Assembly (NCBI GenBank): GCA_934293005.1
Contig: CAKQYA010000048.1
Coordinates: forward strand, 1 to 10,884
Length of the DNA: 10,884 nt
Direction: 5' to 3'
Origin: an uncultured Bacteroidaceae bacterium
Lineage (GTDB): Bacteria > Bacteroidota > Bacteroidia > Bacteroidales > Bacteroidaceae
The notes under the pieces: generated by a model
What the model saw: the letters and a program-made list of their open reading frames with translations, nothing else
The model's database searches: none
Told to the model about the DNA's origin: nothing
Part shown: in pieces, positions 6,325 through 10,884 of the stretch
How positions within the stretch are numbered: position 1 is the stretch's first letter
How the letters are laid out: every line of letters starts with the position of its first letter
Position numbers and translations under genes: made by a program

Positions 6325-8061
6325 ATGAATTACCAATGGAATTACCAACCACCAACGGCCCAAGAAATGGCTGTGGCTGACCAGCTGGCAAAAGATGTGA
6401 ATGTCAGTCCTGTCATAGCCCAAATGCTTGTAGCTCGCGGCATCACCACGCAGCGAGAGGCCTCTGCCTATTTCAGGCCGCTGTTGCGTGAACTTTACGA
6501 TCCGTTTCTTATGAAAGACATGGATGTGGCCGTGGCGAGGCTTAATCATGCCATGGGACAGAGGGAGCGCATCATGATTTATGGCGACTACGATGTTGAC
6601 GGATGCACAGCCGTCGCTCTCGTGTATCGCTTTCTCGTGCAGTTCTATTCCAACATCGAATGCTATGTTCCCGACCGCAGCGAAGAAGGTTATGGAGTGT
6701 CTAAGCGTGGAGTGGATTATGCACACGACCAAGGCGTCAAGCTCATTATAGTGCTCGATTGCGGCATCAAAGCCATTGAGGAGATAAGCTATGCTAAAGA
6801 GAAAGGCATCGACTTCATCATCTGCGACCATCATGTCCCAGACGCAGAGTTGCCTCCTGCTGTGGCCATTCTCAATGCTAAACGTGCCGACAACACCTAT
6901 CCATATCTTGACCTTTCAGGATGTGGCGTAGGTTTCAAGTTCATGCAGGCATTTGCCAAGAATAATGGGATACCTTTTAGCTCGCTCATTCCGTTGCTCG
7001 ACCTGTGCGCCATCAGCATAGCCAGCGACATAGTGCCTGTCATGGGTGAAAACCGCATCCTCGCCTACCATGGATTGAGACAGCTCAACAGCAACCCGAG
7101 CACAGGCGTCAAGGCTATTGTTGATGTATGCGGGCTCACAGGCAAGGAGATGACCATGAGCGACATCGTTTTTAAGATCGGACCACGTATCAATGCCAGC
7201 GGACGTGTGCAAAATGGCATGGAGTCGGTCAATCTGCTTGTAGAGCGCAACGAGGCAAAAGCTAAAGAGATGGCCGAGACCATCAATCATTACAATGATG
7301 AGCGCAAAGAGCTCGACAAGCGCATGACAGAAGAAGCCAGCGCCATCGTGTCGCAGATGTCGGCCTCCGATTGCAGGGGAGCGGTTGTCATATACAATCC
7401 CAATTGGCACAAAGGCGTCATAGGCATAGTGGCTTCCCGCCTCACAGAAGAATTTTTCCGTCCTGCTGTTGTTCTCACTCTTGATGATGGAATCGTCACA
7501 GGAAGCGCGCGCAGCGTCAGCGGCTTTGACGTCTACAAGGCCATACAGCATTGCGAGGATTTGCTTGAAAACTTTGGCGGCCACACTTATGCGGCAGGCC
7601 TGTCCATGAAAGTTGAAAATGTTGAAGCGTTCACTCTGCGATTCCAAAATTATGTGCAGGCAAACATCACGGCAGAACAAATAAAGCCAAACTTGGAAAT
7701 ACATGCCATGATCAACTTTCGTGACATAACACAAAAGTTTCAAAAAGACATAAAGAAAATGCGGCCCTACGGCCCAAGCAATCCGAAGCCCATTTTCTGC
7801 ACTCTGCGTGTCTTTGATTATGGCACCAGCAAGGTCGTCGGACGTCAGCAAGAACACATCAAGCTCGAGCTCGTTGACAGCAAGTCAAACAACGTGATGA
7901 ACGGCATAGCCTTCGGCCAAAGTTCGGAAGCAAGATACATACAGACCAAACATTCGTTCGACATAGTATACAGCATTGAGGAAAACACACGCAAGCGAGG
8001 CGAGGTGCAGCTGCTGATAGAAGACATACGCACCTGCGAACGTGCAGATGGCGAAAACTGA
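6325..8061 (+). CDS. recJ: Single-stranded-DNA-specific exonuclease RecJ
   Basis: The 578-residue protein matches the length of E. coli RecJ (577). RecJ degrades single-stranded DNA 5' to 3' in RecFOR recombination, mismatch repair and base-excision repair. The DHH phosphoesterase motifs are intact: YGDYDVDG at 86-93, LDCG at 144-147, CDHH at 167-170 and GCGVGFKF at 199-206, with metal-binding Asp and His residues in place. GPRINASGR (286-294) follows. The DHHA1 part carries GVIGIVASRL (364-373), TGSARSVSGFDV (392-403) and GGHTYAAG (418-425). The C-terminal OB-like domain begins near PYGPSNPKPIF (481-491). I chose the ATG at 6325 because MNYQWNYQPPT resembles the normal family start and an A-rich run precedes it; an in-frame ATG at 6172 would add 51 basic residues unlike RecJ. 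The stop codon overlaps an ATG by one base (TGATG), but the following 67-codon frame is not convincing. recQ follows after 285 bp on the same strand. Confidence 0.97.
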   Translation: MNYQWNYQPPTAQEMAVADQLAKDVNVSPVIAQMLVARGITTQREASAYFRPLLRELYDPFLMKDMDVAVARLNHAMGQRERIMIYGDYDVDGCTAVALVYRFLVQFYSNIECYVPDRSEEGYGVSKRGVDYAHDQGVKLIIVLDCGIKAIEEISYAKEKGIDFIICDHHVPDAELPPAVAILNAKRADNTYPYLDLSGCGVGFKFMQAFAKNNGIPFSSLIPLLDLCAISIASDIVPVMGENRILAYHGLRQLNSNPSTGVKAIVDVCGLTGKEMTMSDIVFKIGPRINASGRVQNGMESVNLLVERNEAKAKEMAETINHYNDERKELDKRMTEEASAIVSQMSASDCRGAVVIYNPNWHKGVIGIVASRLTEEFFRPAVVLTLDDGIVTGSARSVSGFDVYKAIQHCEDLLENFGGHTYAAGLSMKVENVEAFTLRFQNYVQANITAEQIKPNLEIHAMINFRDITQKFQKDIKKMRPYGPSNPKPIFCTLRVFDYGTSKVVGRQQEHIKLELVDSKSNNVMNGIAFGQSSEARYIQTKHSFDIVYSIEENTRKRGEVQLLIEDIRTCERADGEN

Positions 8062-8263
8062 TGTTCACATGCTGCACGCATGTCGCATCTTGCATCGAAA
8101 GGCATTCTAAGCAAATGCTCGCAATAATCCATCAAATGCATGATCTCATTCTGCAGCACATGTCTTTGCTATCAGAAGGAGATATGTGTGGACATTGCGA
8201 CCCACAATCAGAAGTGCATATGCGGATATCTGAGTGCGGCAAACAAGAAAGCTTCCCACTCTG

Positions 8264-8321
8264 ATTTCATGAAATGATTTTGGATATCCACTACCAGCTT
8301 TGATGTTATATAATAATTTTG
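8264..8321 (+). promoter_or_regulatory. recQ promoter -7 box and upstream palindrome
   Basis: TAATTTTG (8314-8321) is a full match to the Bacteroidetes -7 box, 25 bases before the recQ ATG. No TTTG is found at the normal -33 distance; one at 8299-8302 is too close. Upstream, ATTTCATGAAAT (8264-8275) is a perfect 12-bp palindrome and GGATATCC (8282-8289) a perfect 8-bp one. They could be operator sites, but nothing ties them to a known regulator. The promoter suggests recQ can be expressed independently of recJ. Confidence 0.45.
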
Positions 8322-8346
8322 AGCACCTGCTTAATATTACAGACAG

Positions 8347-10275
8347 ATGGAAGAAGACATATTCCGCAAGATATTGAAAGACTATTGGGGCTACGACGAC
8401 TTTCGTGGCATACAGCGTCAGATTGTGGAAAGCATATCCTCAGGACGCGACACCTTGGGGCTCATGCCTACAGGCGGAGGCAAATCCATTTGTTTCCAAG
8501 TGCCAGCCCTTGCAAAAGGCGGGTTGACCATCGTCGTCACTCCGCTCATCTCATTGATGAAAGACCAGGTGCAGCAGCTCAAGATGCGTGGCATAAGGGC
8601 AGAAGCCATATACTCAGGCATTATGCACGATGACATTGTGCGCATTCTTGACAATTGCATTTTTGGAGCCTACACCTTCATCTACATGTCGCCCGAGCGT
8701 CTCTCTTCGCCACTGTTTCTTGCCAAACTCGAACGGATGGCAAACATCATCAGTTATCTTGTCGTTGATGAGGCTCATTGCATATCCCAGTGGGGATACG
8801 ATTTCCGTCCCTCATACCTCAATATATGCAAAGTGCGCGACATGCTCCCTGCCAGCGTGCCTGTGCTTGCCCTTACCGCTACAGCGCCTCCAAAAGTTGT
8901 GGAAGACATTCAGAAACACTTGCGGTTTCCCGAGAGCAATGTCATCTCCATGAGCTTCGAGCGCAAGAACCTTATATACGTGGTGCGCAAATGCGAACAC
9001 AAGCTTGACGAGATTCTTCATATCCTAAACAGCGTGACCGTGGGTAGCGCAATCGTCTATGTGCGCACACGCGAACTCACATCTGAAATATCCAGATATC
9101 TCAACGACAAAGGCATCTCTTCTATGGGCTACCATGCCGGACTCACCACCGCAGAGAAAGACTTCCGTCAAGCCAATTGGACAAAGAACCGTGTCAGGGT
9201 GATGGTTGCCACCAATGCCTTCGGCATGGGCATCGACAAACCAGATGTGCGCATGGTCATTCATTACTCAGTTCCCGATTCCATTGAGGCATATTTCCAA
9301 GAAGCCGGTCGTGCCGGACGTGATGGCCAGACATCTTACGCTGTGCTTCTCTACAACAATACCGACATCAGCGTCATCAGCCGCAGGGAGAATGAAACAT
9401 ATCCGTCTAAGGAATACATAAGGCAAACCTACGAAAATGTGTCTTACTTCCTCCAGGTGGGTGTGGGCGAAGCTGAAGGCCGCACATTCTATTTCCCCAT
9501 TGAGAGCTTCTGCCGCATGTTCAAGCAGTTTCCTGTGCAAACCAACAGCGCTCTGAAAATCCTGAGCAATGCAGGATATATTGAATATCACGAACAGCAT
9601 GAGTTTCAATCAGCAGTCCATTTTATTGTGACAAAAAACGAACTGTATCGCATACATGAGACAGATGCCGACACAGATACGGTTATCCAGTGCCTATTTC
9701 GCTCGTATACAGGTTTGTTCGCTGATTTTGTTTACATAGAGGAAACCTATGTGTCGCATGCCACTGGGCTCAGTAATGAAAAAGTATACAAGGTGCTCAA
9801 GGATTTGCATTCGCGCCGCATCATTGATTACATACCGCGCCGTGTAACCCCCACAATCTCTTTTGTTTTGCCGCGCGTTGAGACACAGCGCATTCAGCTG
9901 TTTCCGAGCGTCTATCAAGAGCGCAAAGAAGATTACCACAAGCGTATCAACTACGTCATCCAGTATGTCACATCAATAAAATATTGCCGCAGCCGCATGC
10001 TCTTATACTACTTCGGTGAGAAGGAAACGCACAATTGCGGACATTGCGATGTGTGTGTGCAACGAAAGAAGTCAGAGCACGACAAACAGAATGAGAATGA
10101 AGCCATTTCCCATGCCATCATGCAGCTGCTTTCAGATGGAAAGATGCACGAGATGCACGAACTCAAGCATTTGTCGAATGCATCTGCCGAAACGGTATCA
10201 TCTGTAGTGAGACAGCTTGCGCATGAAGAACTAATCATGCTGAAAGGCACATCCATCATGCTGTCCGAAGAATGA
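8347..10275 (+). CDS. recQ: ATP-dependent DNA helicase RecQ, variant with displaced zinc module
   Basis: The 642-residue protein is a superfamily 2 helicase that unwinds DNA 3' to 5' and can supply ends for RecJ. Core motifs are intact: FRGIQRQIV (19-27, motif 0), MPTGGGKS (40-47, Walker A), DEAH (141-144), LTATA (176-180) and QEAGRAGRDG (318-327, motif VI). The zinc cysteines C547, C564, C567 and C570 keep the C-x16-C-x2-C-x2-C spacing of E. coli RecQ (C380 to C403) but lie about 167 residues later. Between the core and this module (about 345-540) is extra sequence that looks like one or two winged-helix units (for example SALKILSNAGYIEY and NEKVYKVLKDLHSRRIIDY). After the zinc module a short winged-helix-like tail (about 584-640) ends the protein, and no HRDC domain is seen. 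The architecture resembles RecQ-like proteins I recall from other Bacteroidetes. The ATG at 8347 opens MEEDIFRKILKDYWGYDDFR, a normal RecQ start. Confidence 0.95.
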   Translation: MEEDIFRKILKDYWGYDDFRGIQRQIVESISSGRDTLGLMPTGGGKSICFQVPALAKGGLTIVVTPLISLMKDQVQQLKMRGIRAEAIYSGIMHDDIVRILDNCIFGAYTFIYMSPERLSSPLFLAKLERMANIISYLVVDEAHCISQWGYDFRPSYLNICKVRDMLPASVPVLALTATAPPKVVEDIQKHLRFPESNVISMSFERKNLIYVVRKCEHKLDEILHILNSVTVGSAIVYVRTRELTSEISRYLNDKGISSMGYHAGLTTAEKDFRQANWTKNRVRVMVATNAFGMGIDKPDVRMVIHYSVPDSIEAYFQEAGRAGRDGQTSYAVLLYNNTDISVISRRENETYPSKEYIRQTYENVSYFLQVGVGEAEGRTFYFPIESFCRMFKQFPVQTNSALKILSNAGYIEYHEQHEFQSAVHFIVTKNELYRIHETDADTDTVIQCLFRSYTGLFADFVYIEETYVSHATGLSNEKVYKVLKDLHSRRIIDYIPRRVTPTISFVLPRVETQRIQLFPSVYQERKEDYHKRINYVIQYVTSIKYCRSRMLLYYFGEKETHNCGHCDVCVQRKKSEHDKQNENEAISHAIMQLLSDGKMHEMHELKHLSNASAETVSSVVRQLAHEELIMLKGTSIMLSEE

Positions 10276-10304
10276 ACACGCATGCCAAGCAGCAAACGCC
10301 AGTC

Positions 10305-10353
10305 TCACATTCTTTGAATGATATCGCTGCTGATGAAAGTGATGAGAATGTGA
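10305..10353. repeat. 9-bp inverted repeat between recQ and the TPR gene
   Basis: TCACATTCT (10305-10313) and AGAATGTGA (10345-10353) are perfect reverse complements separated by 31 bases. No T-tract follows, so this is not a normal intrinsic terminator. It could be a weak RNA hairpin or an operator. It lies in the 121-bp gap after recQ, where I see no clear -7 box, so the TPR gene may be co-transcribed with recQ. Confidence 0.4.
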
Positions 10354-10396
10354 CAATCAAAAGTATATATATTAAAATAATGACATTTAAAGCAAA

Positions 10397-10726
10397 ATGA
10401 CTCCAGAAGAAATAATTCCCCAGATAGTTGAGGCCACAAAAGCCATACAGTCGAATCCCGATGACGTTGCAGCCCTCATGCGCAGAGCGTGTCTTTTTAT
10501 AGAGATGAACATGCTCGACGATGCTCAGGATGATCTCAGCCACATTATCGACACGCTTCACATAGCCGATGCCGACGCATACCAGTTGCGTGGCAGCATC
10601 CGCATGAAGCAAGGAGACAAAGATGGCGCATATGCCGACATGAAAAAGCTTGTCAGCCTCAAGCCCGAACTTCTCGAACATCTCTCGGGTGAATATGCTT
10701 CCAAAAAGAGCAGCGGACATTGCTGA
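10397..10726 (+). CDS. Small tetratricopeptide-repeat (TPR) protein
   Basis: The 109-residue protein has two TPR-like helical hairpins: about 23-54 (DVAALMRRACLFIEMNMLDDAQ, then DDLSHIIDTL) and about 60-91 (DAYQLRGSIRMKQGDKDGAYAD, then MKKLVSLKPE). The second has the usual pattern of small residues on helix A, a Gly near the turn, an A-Y pair on helix B and a Pro at the end. There is no signal peptide or membrane segment, so it is probably cytoplasmic. TPR units serve as protein-binding scaffolds; the partner is unknown. The ATG at 10397 follows an A-rich stretch (TTTAAAGCAAA). It lies 121 bp after recQ on the same strand and may belong to the recJ-recQ group, which hints at, but does not show, a link to DNA repair. 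A 203-codon frame on the opposite strand covers this region and is taken as a shadow. Confidence 0.8.
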   Translation: MTPEEIIPQIVEATKAIQSNPDDVAALMRRACLFIEMNMLDDAQDDLSHIIDTLHIADADAYQLRGSIRMKQGDKDGAYADMKKLVSLKPELLEHLSGEYASKKSSGHC

Positions 10727-10741
10727 TTGCCTGCTTTTTTT
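10703..10741 (+). terminator. Probable intrinsic terminator after the TPR gene
   Basis: AGCAG (10709-10713) pairs with CTGCT (10731-10735), and AAAAA (10703-10707) can extend the pairing into a T run (10735-10741). The stop codon of the TPR gene (10724-10726) lies in the loop, where CAGC (10711-10714) and GCTG (10722-10725) offer a competing short stem. The stem is short, so this is a moderate call. Beyond it, 10742-10884 shows no gene, RNA or promoter that I can support. Confidence 0.4.
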
Positions 10742-10884
10742 AGCGTTGTAAATCTGTTGGACCTCAAATCCACAACCTATAGAGTTTAGTGGGATTTTGC
10801 TTGCGAAGCGACAAAAATTCATTTTATTGTACATATTCCTTGCATAACAGAAACGTCGTAAACACAAAATCCCCTTACCCCATA

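Noticed and set aside
6205..6834. A 209-codon minus-strand frame over the recJ 5' region.
   Set aside because: It is antisense to the DHH motifs of RecJ, its product has no recognisable domain, and the FFFPNQHIAFSTPSF-like stretch merely mirrors A-rich plus-strand sequence.
6916..7857. A 313-codon minus-strand frame within recJ.
   Set aside because: It is fully antisense to intact RecJ catalytic motifs and is explained as a shadow of a long GC-richer gene.
8061..8264. A 67-codon plus-strand frame whose ATG overlaps the recJ stop codon (TGATG) and which encodes an MCGHC motif.
   Set aside because: The overlap resembles translational coupling, but the product is unusually rich in Cys, His and Met, shows no third-position bias, matches no family I recognise and ends well before recQ. 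The GGACATTGCGA shared with the RecQ zinc region is only 11 bases and probably chance.
10256..10867. A 203-codon minus-strand frame covering the TPR gene.
   Set aside because: It overlaps the whole TPR gene and the end of recQ, has no recognisable domain, is rich in Cys and aromatic residues, and has no promoter; the plus-strand TPR pattern is much more convincing.

Overview
The window looks like a chromosomal segment of a member of Bacteroidales, most likely Prevotella or a close relative. Three things suggest this. Several intergenic regions carry the Bacteroidetes sigma-ABfr -7 box (TAnnTTTG) instead of E. coli-type -10 boxes. Start codons are mostly preceded by A/T-rich sequence without strong Shine-Dalgarno motifs. 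The gene families include ComEA-like helix-hairpin-helix (HhH) proteins and a large HhH protein that looks like an outer-membrane barrel. The genus is an inference; no marker gene is complete enough to fix it.

Layout from left to right: the last bases of a 5S rRNA and a strong intrinsic terminator (1-69); a leader with no gene; an AT-rich gene for a membrane-anchored protein with three HhH repeats (302-1393, +); a 194-bp imperfect palindrome (1463-1656) between convergent genes; trpS (1689-2822, -); a divergent promoter region with a 19-bp tandem repeat and a dyad; nadD (3129-3719, +); a 694-residue exported HhH protein with a probable beta-barrel (3787-5871, -); a 453-bp divergent spacer; recJ (6325-8061, +); recQ (8347-10275, +); and a small TPR protein (10397-10726, +).

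Most of the content is housekeeping: aminoacylation of tRNA-Trp (TrpS), NAD synthesis (NadD), and DNA end processing. RecJ, a 5'-3' single-strand exonuclease, and RecQ, a 3'-5' helicase, work together in RecFOR-type recombination, so their adjacency makes functional sense. The two HhH proteins are predicted to lie outside the cytoplasm, one anchored in the inner membrane and one probably in the outer membrane. A role in binding or taking up DNA is conceivable but unproven.

I see no CRISPR array, transposase, phage gene or defence cassette. The features most worth a second look are the 194-bp foldback element, the HhH/barrel fusion, the RecQ variant with its zinc module displaced toward the C-terminus, and the repeats ahead of nadD and recJ.
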